Source of the DNA: Hydractinia symbiolongicarpus
Lineage: Eukaryota; Cnidaria; Hydrozoa; Anthoathecata; Hydractiniidae
Assembly (NCBI RefSeq): GCF_029227915.1
Contig: NC_079879.1
Span: forward strand, 25,796,501 to 25,860,500
Length of the DNA stretch: 64,000 bases
Direction: 5' to 3'
Made by a program: the position numbers and the translations under genes. The stretch's first letter is position 1; each line of letters starts with the position of its first letter. Shown here piece after piece: positions 13,001 to 25,500 of the stretch. Under the pieces are notes generated by a model, which had not been told where the DNA came from, did no database searches, and saw only the letters and a program-made list of their open reading frames with translations.

Positions 13001-16000
13001 TAAAAAAGAAAAAATGCAGGATTAATTTTTGCAAGTTTGTCTCGTATTCGCAAACTTGAGTTTCGCATTCTTAAAATAGTACGAACCTTCGTACGAACTA
13101 ACCTTTATAATTATCCTATAAATTTAGCATTAGATTTTTTTAAGAATATTGTCAATGCAATTTTTAATTCTGCGTTCTACGCATTTCTTGATCTCCTATT
13201 TGCAAATTTAAATTCCGCAATTGTTTTTTTTACGTCAACATAATTATTTTTTAGCTTTATTTTACTTCTACCTTACAACTCAATATAATAAACCGGATAA
13301 TGTCGAATCAAAATTCTACTGAAGGACATAGGATTTAGGATGGACCCAAAAATGTTCAGGATTGAAATATAAGGTAAAAAAACTGTGTCACTTCGTTCCA
13401 GCAATGTGGTTGGTGCAGTGACCAGCAGTGACCAGCAATCAACGGTAGTTAACAGGCATTATATCAGGTTAAACGGATGCCTAAAAGTCGTTAGGAAGGA
13501 AGAGGGAAACTCCAGGAAAAGTTTTATTTTTAATAACCATACCTGGATGTTATCCTTCCTGAGTACCATAAAATTAAAAACTTTTAAAATTAATCATTTG
13601 AAGATATGACAGCTTTATGTGCCCACTTAAACTTTCATTTTACTCTCCCGCTCACATGATGATACTACACCATTGAAATGTTTTTCATTTTTTTAAGGCG
13701 TACAATCAGGTTTTCGTCATCCATGTATTTAAGTCGTGATATGATTTTAACGTCAAATCTTTCTCGTCATTCAATATCATTGCATCATTGGTTTAAATAA
13801 TTTTAATTAGTATTGCACAGTCTTTAACAAGCACTGCTTCAAATATAATTTTGCATCATAACGGCTTGATAAAAACGGTTTATTGGAACGCACCACAAAA
13901 GAAGCCGACCTGTTACAATCATTCTTTTTTTAGGAATAATAAAATCTAACATACTTCCTCCCTTGCCATTTTTTAATAAATCCATTTTGCTAAGAGTGTA
14001 CTTTTTTATTAAACTTGATGTTGAAAAATTTGTAGACCTTAGACCTCTCAGAACTTCAGATATTGTAACTAAAAAAAAATTGGATTTTGTTGCAATTGCG
14101 GTCTCTATTTAAATTATGCAAAAGCTAGTATGTGTGTACTCGTTGTTAAAAATAAAGTAGAAAAATTTTAAAAACATATTGTTATCGCGTTTTGTCTACA
14201 ACACAACACTGTTAAGTTTGATATTTAATCTACGCCAGAATTTAGAATGGTTACAAGAAAAGAAGGAGAAGGGGGTCATGTTTCTACAAACGGTAAACCG
14301 AAAACCAATTTTCCTCCAAAAAAATCATACCAGGATTAAAATCGTTATCAAAAGACAAAAACAGGCAGGGTTAAATCTCTGATCTTCTATATAAAAAGAA
14401 TTCTAAATTTAGCCCTACTTATGCTAAATTAACTTAACTGTAAAGTCTTATCAGTCACGCTTGACGTCATATCAGATTAAATTCATTAACACATAATATA
14501 TATCCCATTCGCTTATCTATTCACTAAAAAAAACAACCACGATAGTGCTTTTAAAGTATTACATTTATTTATACTTAAGCATGGCTTACTAATCTCTTCA
14601 TTGTTACGTTCAAGTGTTTCTGAATTGATTTCATTGACGTCTCTTAATCTAGATCAAATTTTCTGTATATATTTGAACCGAAGTAAGTTTTTCCGCTGTT
14701 GGAATGATGCTTGTGATGTTAAGTACAGGATACAACGTGTACATTTACTTCTTTTTTTTCCAAATTGTCATTCATCATAACGTCTGCTTGAAACCCTTAA
14801 TGTAAGTACCTCCATTTTGTTTGTTTAGAGCTTTTTATTTTTTTTAGATTTATTTTTTGAATGACGTTTCTAATTTGTTTGTTTTTGCTCTTGCGTGTTT
14901 GTTTTTGTACACACTCAAAAACACAATGAAAGCCATACATATGACTCGTTACCAATGAAACCGTTCGGCCGGTCACGTGGTTGTGGAAAGTGGAAGCCAC
15001 CACGTGTTTCTTCTTGGGTAAAAGGTGTCGTTCCGCACCACAACTAAAAGGGCAATAGAAAAAGCTTCTTAACCCTCATTTAGTAGCTTTAGGCAACGCT
15101 TGTTAATTTTTTTGTTATATTTGAAAACAAACTACAAAAATGAGCAGCAAAAGTCATCAGGAAAGGTTAATAAATCCGATGTATACCTGTTTCTGTAGGC
15201 TTAATGGGTATTAACATATTGATTCTCAAATTCATCAGAAAATTAAGCATATACTTTAAATTTAAAACACAATAATTATTAGGTGTGAATAACCCTATTT
15301 ATACTTGATGTGTAGGGTGGATGCGTTGTAACCCACTATCCATAATCTTATTTTGAGAGTTGGATCTAGATGGATAGGTAATATTACAAAAGGTATTATC
15401 ATCGGAAGTATTTAGCAAACAAAATTCACGCACCATCCAATTCAATCGACTCACAATAGTGAGCGGTAAAAATAATACCTCCCCGCCCTCTCCCCTCACA
15501 AGAATATTTGATACTAAAAAAGACCATTATAAAAAGGGGTTAATAGCTGAAGGAAAAGGATTCAGCTCAAGAGATAAATATACTAATGCTTCAAAATGTT
15601 TCATAGCACAACATATTGTAGGTTAATTTTCTGCTCCAGGTACCACCCAAAAAATTGTGATATATCGCTACGCAAGACCTCCCCTCTACAATAACACAAG
15701 TGGTTAAAATAGACATCTAAAAGAGAAATCTTTTTTGGATGCATAATTTAGAATCACTACAGAAGCAGACAGAAATAAAACAGATGCAACTGAAATTCTT
15801 TGTTTCGCACCAGAGCCACTATTTCACAGATTGGACTTAGGTTGGAAAAATCAGCAGCGAAATTCAAACAGTTCTCTAAATATTCTCTGCTAAGTTAGTT
15901 GCACAAAAACAAATGATTGACTTCATTTGATTTCTCTCCTTGCAACTTAGTAAGCGAGGTGCTTGTCTTAACTGTTCAAAATTAATTCTTTTTCTGGCAG

Positions 16001-19000
16001 CGACACTCAAACTGGGAAGTTGTCACTTGCAATTCAATTCTACAAGCGGTGTTGTAAACGACACACAAAAACTGACAAGGGTCATTAAAGATTTCGAAAA
16101 GTTGCATTGCCAATAAAAACATTAGGTATTTTTTTCCTGAACGGATTTCTTCGTAATAAGATATCAACATTCTTTAACTTTAAATCATTTCTCTTATATC
16201 CCCTCCATCTCACACCAGATGTGAAATGTATTTGATTGTAGTGTAAGTAAATGGCGGTGTTTTTTAAAAGATGAAAATCGAAAGGTAATTTTATCATTTT
16301 TTTTTATATATATGATGTTTGCGAGTTTGACTTCCCACTCTGGGAGTCATTTACTAATCTGGGATATAATATGGAACATAGCTTCATGCATCTTTAGTGG
16401 GTATTATTTAAGAATCTCGTCATTTATTTATCACAGTAGACTTTTTTTATCTCGAATGTGCAAGAAAACAGAAAATTTCTTTAAGAAAGCAAGATAGAAA
16501 GTGTAAAGTACACACGGAAAAAGAGTCATTTAAGAAAATAGTTTTGCCGAAAAAAACATTCGGTATTTAAGGAAGCGAAAACATTGGTTGTAAATACTTC
16601 TTAAAATGTTCTAGAATTTTCAGGATAAAGAGAGTGTACTGTATTTTTGATACTTTAGCAATATTGGTCGTGATGAATTGTGTATATTTTGAGCAAAGTG
16701 ACGCCCAAGTTGGAATCAATACCGCACATGTTCTTTATAACGCCGCTACATTAAAATTGCCGCCAATAAGGCGGGCGTTGTAAGATCAAAGGTTATATGC
16801 GACGGTGCATTGTTTCTTGAAATATAAACCTCTTGAAATATTGTAAAATATAAAGTGTGTAAGCCTGAAAGAGAAAGTGAACGAAACATAAGCAGAGAAT
16901 CTTAAATTATTGTTAAAAAGCCAGTCTCCTACCCAATCTTTCAGAAAATTTGGTAGAATTGTGTTTTGTTGTGTGATGACATTTAACTTAAAAAAACTAT
17001 AAAGAGTATTTCCGCAATAACCAAACACCGTGAATGAAAGAAACACCGGAAAACGAGATCATAATAGCCATTGTTATTATGACATCACACTGTCAAAGGA
17101 ATAAGCCCAATACTTTATTCGTTTTCCATACAAAAAAGCAGTTCGTTCTCTACGTATACACATATTTCATACTTTCTACATCTCCCTAAAAATACATGAA
17201 ATAACGGTTTCTCATTGTTCATTTATTTTTATTGTGGTATACAACTTCAATTCTTCCCGATGGTTGACATTTTTCCATAACTGTCAACAGAAACAAAAGC
17301 AAAAAGTTTGTTATTTTTTTATAAAAGGAGTTGTTATTTTTTATAACATTATGTGGCAAGGCCTTTCCTTATCTTGTAACTCTCTTCATGGGTGTTAGCA
17401 AACATCACAGAGTACTAGATTGCGCTAAAGCAAAAAATGCGGCCGAATGAAAACGAGATATTGGTATGAGAAATGTGAGTTTGACAGTTTGGACTTCCTT
17501 TTTTCTTTTTAAGTTTTTAAAAAATAATATCCAGGCTCAATTTTTTTGAAATATTGCTTGGAACTAACTATTCACTAAAAATTATGTAATTAACGAATTA
17601 ATAGAAAATCTTTTGTTGGAACTGAGCTGATGTTACCCTGGCAACTATGTTGCATATGTGAGAATGTTTATGGTGCTGTTTATAAAGCATTTTGATTGGC
17701 TAAAACGCACGCCGATTACTTCTGATATGATCCTACATGACTCAGCCCTGGGTACGTGCATATTTTAAATATCCTGCTACGACCACTCATTCTTCACTTC
17801 CCAATCGTTAAACAAATTTACGTATATACAAGCCAGAGTAAATATAATGAAAAAAATACACGTGAGATAGGATTGACATATAATAGCATTAGAGGGCTTG
17901 AAACATGAATTGTTGATTTTCTTACGGATTAATTTGAATTGTTACCACATTTTCTATTTCTTGCTTTCATTAAAGTTTCAACAACTTTTTTCTCACGCTG
18001 TTCTGTGTACAGGTGGATTAGTAATGTACTCTAAATGCTTCTCTTGCTCATTCCAAACCTCTCAATGTTGTCACGCAAAAATAAAGATTGTTCAATAGGT
18101 ATTTGAGTCATATTCTTTGGTGAGTATTTAAATAAGAGAACTTAAGGAGAGGTATATGGTTAGATCTCAAAAGACGTGGACTTTTGTTTTGATGTAAGTG
18201 ACAATGATATTGTTGTTGTAAATATGTTCTGGCATTTTATGCAATGCATAAATAAATTTTACAGTACATTACAATTTTTTTACAACTTAAAACCTAAGTA
18301 TGTTACGGAATGATAATTTAGGAATTATGCACATCGACTGCGGTTATTCCACATATTAGCCCTAAACTTTTATACATAAAACAAGGGGAATATGCATGAT
18401 TTTCAATTGATCATGGTCATATATTTCGAAACAATGGATTCTGCGAAAATCTCAATTCTTTTTCTTCTGCGTTTGTTGTTTTTTTGCGGGGAAAGGAGTA
18501 AAATAAAAGCATTGCTATTTCTTCTATTTGTATTCATTTTCTTGGCCTTGTTCCTATAAAAATTTTGTTATAAAAAAATATGTATATAAAAGAAATAATA
18601 TGCTTAAAATTGTATAAAATAGGGAGACTCCCATTTCATTGGCCTGATTTTTCCTGTGACTCACCTCAACCAAAAATAATTTTTTCACCATTGCGCAACA
18701 TTTGGTCGAGCGTTATAATTTTTTGTTGGAAATGTGCCTTCCTCCGATTGACAGAACATTAACCATGCCCCTCCGGTTTGGCGAAAATAATAAACAAAAA
18801 AATTCACATATGTCAAAACTTAATCCCATCCGGAATATTTGGCTATTGTTCCCAGGGTCCACTTCATCACAGGGTTTTAGTGATTTATTTAGTTAAAAAT
18901 GGGTAAAAAAGGTTTTAGTTAAAAGATCCTTTAAACAACCAGATTCAGAAAAATTGATAAGTCAACAAAATTGTAAAGAACGAGGTTGTCGCTCGCTATA

Positions 19001-22000
19001 TTTTTGAATATCATTTTTCCGATTTTGTCTAAAGATTTAGATGGTTTTCAAAATAACGAATATATATTTATATTTATCTTCTCATATTTTTTATGTCAAC
19101 ATGTAAGAGCCCAATATATATCCTTTGACATTACAAAAAATGTCAAAATGTCTGATTGCATGCGAAAAAACACATAATAAAAAAATAAAACTATTAAATA
19201 TGCTTTCTAAGTTGTTTGATTGTATGAACCTGGATTTGTGAATCACGAAGAAAAAACGTATTTCTGTTTCCATTTTGTTTATAAAAAAATCGAGAGAAGT
19301 TAAGACGCAGGAGAAGACTTCAACGTGCGGCTTTAATGTTGTTTTAGCGAGTTATATTTAGTTTGTAGTACAAAGAGTCGAACCCTGTGGCAAGCAAGCA
19401 AGCATTTTTCATTGGTTACACAAACAAACAGAACAAACAATAGGCGAATTAAAAGGGGGGAATGTTTTGCATCGGAAGCTCTCTTTAATGGACCATTTTT
19501 CGCTTTTTTCTGCATTTTTTGAACTGTGCTTGACATATTAAGTGGTGAAGGAAAAGAGTTGAACATTTAAAAGTGAGTGTTGTAAAGGAATATGTAGTAG
19601 TATCTTTATTATTGTTGTTACTTCTTTGATTCTGTTGGTTAAATCTAAATTCACGTGTAAAATTTATATGGTCTGTATATGTCTTTTATTAATCTTAAGG
19701 AGAATAAAAAAGAAACAACTTTAACAGAAAAATTAATCGGGTGTAATGCTTTCATGAAAACAAAATTAAAACACTGCCTTTTTCTTTTTATTTTGCAAAA
19801 TAATTTTCAGGAGTTTTAAACTAGGGTAATTATAAAAGATCTAACGGTAGTACCAGTTTCTTACATTTCTAAAATATTTGTAATCCATAATAAAGCTTTG
19901 TTTCTGATTATTTTTACCTCTGTATAAAATTAACCAATCGTTTGACAGTGTACTAATTATCAACCAATCAAAATTAAGAAAGTGTAAACAAAATGTAAAT
20001 CTGGAACCACCTTTAGATAATTGAAAAATCACGGTAACAAAAGTCAGAGAAGAAGATATATTCGTTACAAAAACTTGTTCACATTTTCTTTATACTTACA
20101 TAAAAGTCGGCTGTTGGGGAATATTTTAATTACAACTGTAGTTTACTCAGGATATTTATGTTTTGTGAAGAAGTAACAAAGGTAAGTATACTCAAGTTAT
20201 TTATCGGTTGTAGGTACACAACAAACAGAAACATAACGTTAGATGATGCGTCATTGATTGGGAAATTTTTTAAAAAAATTTATGACGTCACTTTCGCAAG
20301 AGGGGGTCAATTTTTAGCCAAAAATATGGGTTCGTTATGGTTGTTATTTCTTTACGAAAATCCCTAAAATCTTCATAAAACGCGCGTAATTTTTTATTGT
20401 ATCGTAATAAGGCTTAAATGCTCTTAGTAAGTCATTGTGACGCTCTGAGTATTAAAAGCAATAGAAACGATCCGTTACTTTACTAGATATCCGAGATAGT
20501 ATAAACGACAGCGTAAATTTTCATTCTCGTGTACTTATAAAGCGTGTTAGACACATCTCGTGTCTGTTAACAGTTACACATTCTTGTGTGACAGTTGACA
20601 ACATCTTGCTAGTTGATAATTTAGTTTTTGTGGTTCAAACCGATGTCATGGAAAAGACACGCAAAGAAGACTTCTAAAATTCATCAACATAGAATTTAAT
20701 GTTAATGAAAACATTTTTATTGCGAACACATACTAAACCAGACAACCATGACTCTTTTCGTCTGTTTTTGATGCAGAGACGTTGATTTAATGGGAGCAAA
20801 TTCGTTCTCTTAAAAATATATTCTGATAAAATATTATCAAGAAAACGAATTAACAGTGTCGACGTCAAATTGAAAACAAAATTTCTCGTAATCATAGCAA
20901 TAGAATTTATAATTATATTTTATTTGAGTTGTCAATTAAAATTACTTGATGTTTGCACAGCTGCTATATATGACAATCATCTCAGATATAAAATGGATTA
21001 ATACTATTATAAGCAACCAGAGGTGGTCTCGTATGAACAATAGCGTAGCATAATATCATGGAGCCAATATTAGGACAGTTGGCGTAAAGGGAAAAACATT
21101 TATCAAATTCTGCATCATAAAACGTTTGCATCGTTGTTGTGGAAATGTTGTGTATTAATGGTTGCTGTTTTTATGTATTTTTGTTATATTTATTTAGTAG
21201 TTTTAAGTGAAATTTGTGTACTGATGGGAATTTAAAAATGACGGAACTTTCAACTCGAATATTTTGCTACCATTTTGAAAAAAATTGCAACTCGCCATGT
21301 CAGTCTTGCGCTTTAAAAAGCTAGTACGTTTTAATAAATCAAAAAGCTGTAAAAAGGGCGGGAAACTGTTCTTACTGACATATAATTTCCATTGTTAACA
21401 CGAGTTAGCTATTAACTTAATCTCTGAATGAGCTGCAGGCTCATTAAACGAATAATTGAAATAGCGTTGAGAAATATAGAAAGTTAAAGTACAAATGTTT
21501 GTACCCGTCCCTTTTGAAACGACATTAGAATACACTAATTAGCAAGTTTCAAAGAGATAATCATCGCAAATTGTGCTAATTAACAAATGTATTTTAACAT
21601 ATTTAGCGCGCCATTTAAAAAATGTGCTTGCATAAATGTTGAGTGTTAAGTGTCAAAAGATTTGTGACAAGTTTGAAAATTTGAGAAAAGCAGAGAAAAT
21701 GAGTTGATGGTTGAAATGGTATGGGATATCAAAGTTTTTGTTTATGACAGATTTTATGTAAAGACTAGGTGATGTTAACATTTTTAAACCAATCACAGGT
21801 CAGTATTTTTTAGAGTAGCCATTATAGTTTCGGAGAAAACACGCCGTTTACGAGATCAGCTCTTCATAAATAAGGAAAAAATATCTGATAAAATCTTCGT
21901 TGTCTAATTTTAAACCTGATAAAGTGTGTTAGAGTGTGACTATAAAAAATCTGTTTTTACCCTCAACCAAAAGTACCACGTGACACTCCGACCGGGAGAT

Positions 22001-22541
22001 TATATCTTTTTTAATGACTTTTATTGCTTGCTTACTTGGTCTGTTTTCAAAAAATCAGACAGGTTTAAAGACGATTAAATAATTTCACAGTGAGGATTGA
22101 CTCTTTTATATGTGACCACAAATCTATTTCCTCCGTAATAAAAAATAAAACATGTCGGTTAGAACGCCTTTAGTACCTTATCTATTTCCTGTTTATTCTC
22201 TAAGTAACCAATGATGTATACTGGGTACGAGTTGTCAATACAGATTTTCTTGAAGAATAGAACGTTAGCTGTAATAAGTATAAGGTCCTGGGAACAAGGT
22301 ATATCTTTATCGATGGAACACACTTCAATATTTACGTGAAGGAAATCCTCTCTTAAAAACCAAACAGCGATTACTTTCGTATTATACCTCGTGGTATGTC
22401 TAATTGAACGAGAAATGTTCGAGAAATGTCATTCAAAGTTGACATAAATAAGCCATCATTACTGGATTGATGTTCAAGTTACTAAAGCGATCTTTCTTTT
22501 AGGTGAAACAAACATACACTGAAAGAATATACTAAACAATC
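10096..22541. other. 12.4-kb spacer without recognisable genes
   Basis: This long AT-rich stretch lies between the BRD8 stop and the start of the LRR/TSP1/protease gene. All open frames are short (under 90 codons), lack domain motifs and differ in codon use from the host genes. Apart from the 24-bp array at its left end I see no tRNA, rRNA or transposase. An acceptor-like CTTTTAG at 22495-22501 suggests a 5' UTR exon of the next gene starting about 40 bases before its ATG, so its promoter is probably further upstream. Enhancers or unannotated non-coding RNAs cannot be excluded. Confidence 0.6.
10238..10360. repeat. 24-bp minisatellite rich in ACGTG
   Basis: About five head-to-tail copies of a 24-base unit, GTGGAAAAAAACGTGACACC followed by TTAC. 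The first copy is slightly diverged (GACAGC for GACACC). Each unit contributes two ACGTG pentamers. Translation gives repeats of VEKNVTPY, but there is no gene around it. Confidence 0.9.
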
Positions 22542-25500
22542 ATGATGGGAAAGACATTAACCAACTTTTACTTCTTCATATGGTTTATTATAACAGCACT
22601 GCTGACGAAAGATAAAGTAAACGCAACCTGTCCGACTGGCTGCACCTGTATCGCGCAAGAGAAAGCTATACCTGCTTCATACTGCGATAACCAAAAACTG
22701 ACCAGAGTTCCAAAAAATATTGCTAAAAACACTGAAATTTTATCACTACGACTTAATAATATAAGAAATATAACCGACGGAGATTTCGTTGGATTGTATC
22801 ACTTGAAAAAACTTGATCTTGTGTTTAATGGACTTCACACTATCTCTGACAACGCTTTTAAAGATCTCCGGAAGCTGCAAAGCCTAAATTTAGGCCACAA
22901 TGCCATAAAAGGACTATCGACAAATATTTTTCGAAATTTAATTTCGCTGGAAGAACTATTTATTAACAATAACTTATTAATTACGTTACCAAAGGATATA
23001 TTTAGATTTTTGCCTAACTTAAAAAAAATCTCATTACAATCGAATCAAATCATGACTGACTCAAATGAAGTTTTCTCGAACTTACACCATCTAGAAAAGT
23101 TGAATTTAGCGCATAATAAAATTAATGTCTTAACCAGCCGTATGTTCGAAAATTCGAGAGCTTTACGGTATTTATACTTAGACGACAACAAGTTGAAAAA
23201 CATTGACCCAAACGCCTTCAGATCTCTAGACAAATTAACTGAAGTTTATTTGGATAACAACGCTCTCCTCACAGTAAGTGAGAATCTATTGAAAAATAAA
23301 TCATATCTTTCCCGAGTTAGCCTTTATAACAATCCATTACAATGCGATTGTAATCTTTTCTGGGTACACAATGCGATGGTGAAGAAACGACCAGCATTCC
23401 AGCACGCAGAGCACATGATATGTCAATCACCACTTACACTTAAAGGAGAACATATCAGCTTAACCTGGATCAAAAGTCCCGAAGGCTTTAATTGCTACGG
23501 CTCGTGGAGTTCATGGCTAGCTTGGAGTGATTGCAGTAAACCTTGCTCAGGTGGATTACGTTACCGATCACGTGTTTGTAATAAAAATGTGGGTTCTTCT
23601 TGCAAGGGAGATGAGATGGAGTCACAAACGTGCAATACATTTCCGTGTTCAAACGGCATTTTTACACATTGGTCCGGATGGAGTGTATGTTCGGTAAGCT
23701 GCAACGAAGGAGCACGAAGGAGAGCGAGAAGATGTATCCATCCTTACACAGGGACTGAAACAGCTTCTTGTGTTGGACCATTATCAGAAACTAAGTTTTG
23801 CATGGAGAACCAATGCGCAGTAGATGGTTCATGGAGCGAATGGTCCTCGTGGTCGGGTTGTAACAAAACATGTGGTTTTGGAATGAGCAGTAGAACAAGG
23901 ACATGCACCAACCCTCCTCCTCGGTTTGGTGGTTTACTTTGCGATGATAGCCACAAGCAGATGCAGAATAGAGTGTGTATAGCTGCCGTATGTTCCCCAC
24001 ATACATCTTGGGGATCTTGGTCAGAATTTTCCAGGTGCTCTGTCAGCTGTGGAAATGGTATGAACACTTTTTTGTGGCTTCGTTTCTTAATCATTGTTTC
24101 TTAATTATGTCACTGTTATATTGGTAGCCTCCATATTACATTTTTAGGACGAAAAGTACGTACACGAGAATGCTTGAATAAATTCAACGAACCAATCAAA
24201 ATCTCGAATATTTGTCCTGGTAGTCAATTTGATGTGCTTCCATGTAATGCAAGCTCGGTCTCGTGTAAGCAAGATGGTATCTGGAGCAGTTGGCTGCCAT
24301 GGAGTCGATGCGACTCATTTTCTTGCAGGCGATATCGCTCCCGAATTTGTGAAAGTTCAACTTCAAAATATGGCAAAAAGTAAGTTACTCTTAGGACAAT
24401 TTCTTGATGGGATCCAAAATAAGGATAAAGTGTTTTATAAAAATTCGCGCTGATTTTTAGAGAGTGTGTAGGTAAAGCAAGAGAGCATAAAGCTTGCGAT
24501 CCAAAACATTGTGTTTTGCTTGGCATCTGGAGTCAATGGTTATCTTGGTCAATATGTTCCAAGTCTTGTGGCGGTGGTACAAGAAGCCGCACTCGAAGAT
24601 GTCCTGGAGAGCAATATAAGCAAGTCAGATGCGGAGTAAAGAGGTGGGAAGCCGGAAAATGCAATCTCCAACCTTGTAAATTACCATCCTGGTCGGGCTG
24701 GAGTAGCTGGACTAAATGTTTGACAAGGGGTGGGAAGGTAAATACTGTAGGGAGGAGAGTCAGAAAACGTATATGCAGTGGCATCGGTGGAGAAGGATGT
24801 ATAGGTATGAATGTTTTAAAAAAGTTGTTTTAAGGTATAGTATTAAGTGGAGATGGTGCAGTGGTAGCGCATTCGGATGGCATTCATAAGGCTTCTAGTT
24901 CGAGTACCCCACTCCGGTGCACTTTGAATGTAGTATTGCCAGCCGATATGAAGCCATCTACTAACCGCTAGCCGGCTTGTGTGGCAGGCAAGCAAGTTAA
25001 AGCAATGCTATACGTATCTCTGGCGGCAATGTAACATAGATACAGCCGGAGGGGAGGTAAAGCCAACTGTTAGGAAGAAATTTCCAAGGGCGTTTAAAAC
25101 TTTCTGCTATTTACTTACTTAGTGTTACCTGTTCTGTTTGTTTCTTATTAAGAATTCGTCTCAATATAGGTTCAAGTAAAGAGAGAAAACGCTGCGTAGT
25201 AGCATCACCAGAAGTGATTAAAAGACCGAACGAGTGCCAAAGAAGAATTCGTATTCGTAACGGTAAAGAAAAATACACCAGGAATGGAAATACAATTATC
25301 GCAGAATATTCATGTGACGAGTACTATAAGCTTAAAGGTACGTCTTTCCAAATTTTGTTATCGATTTTTACTCAATTCTAATTTGACACAGCGATAGTAA
25401 TATTTAATTGTTTTCAAATAGGTCCTTCTAAAATGACATGCGTTAAAGGGCGTAATTGGTCATCACGGAAATATCCTTATTGTGTGCCTGTATGTGGGCG

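Noticed and set aside
10096-22541. Additional genes from the many 60-80 codon frames
   Set aside because: They are scattered over both strands, AT-rich, without motifs, and do not chain through splice sites into a longer frame.
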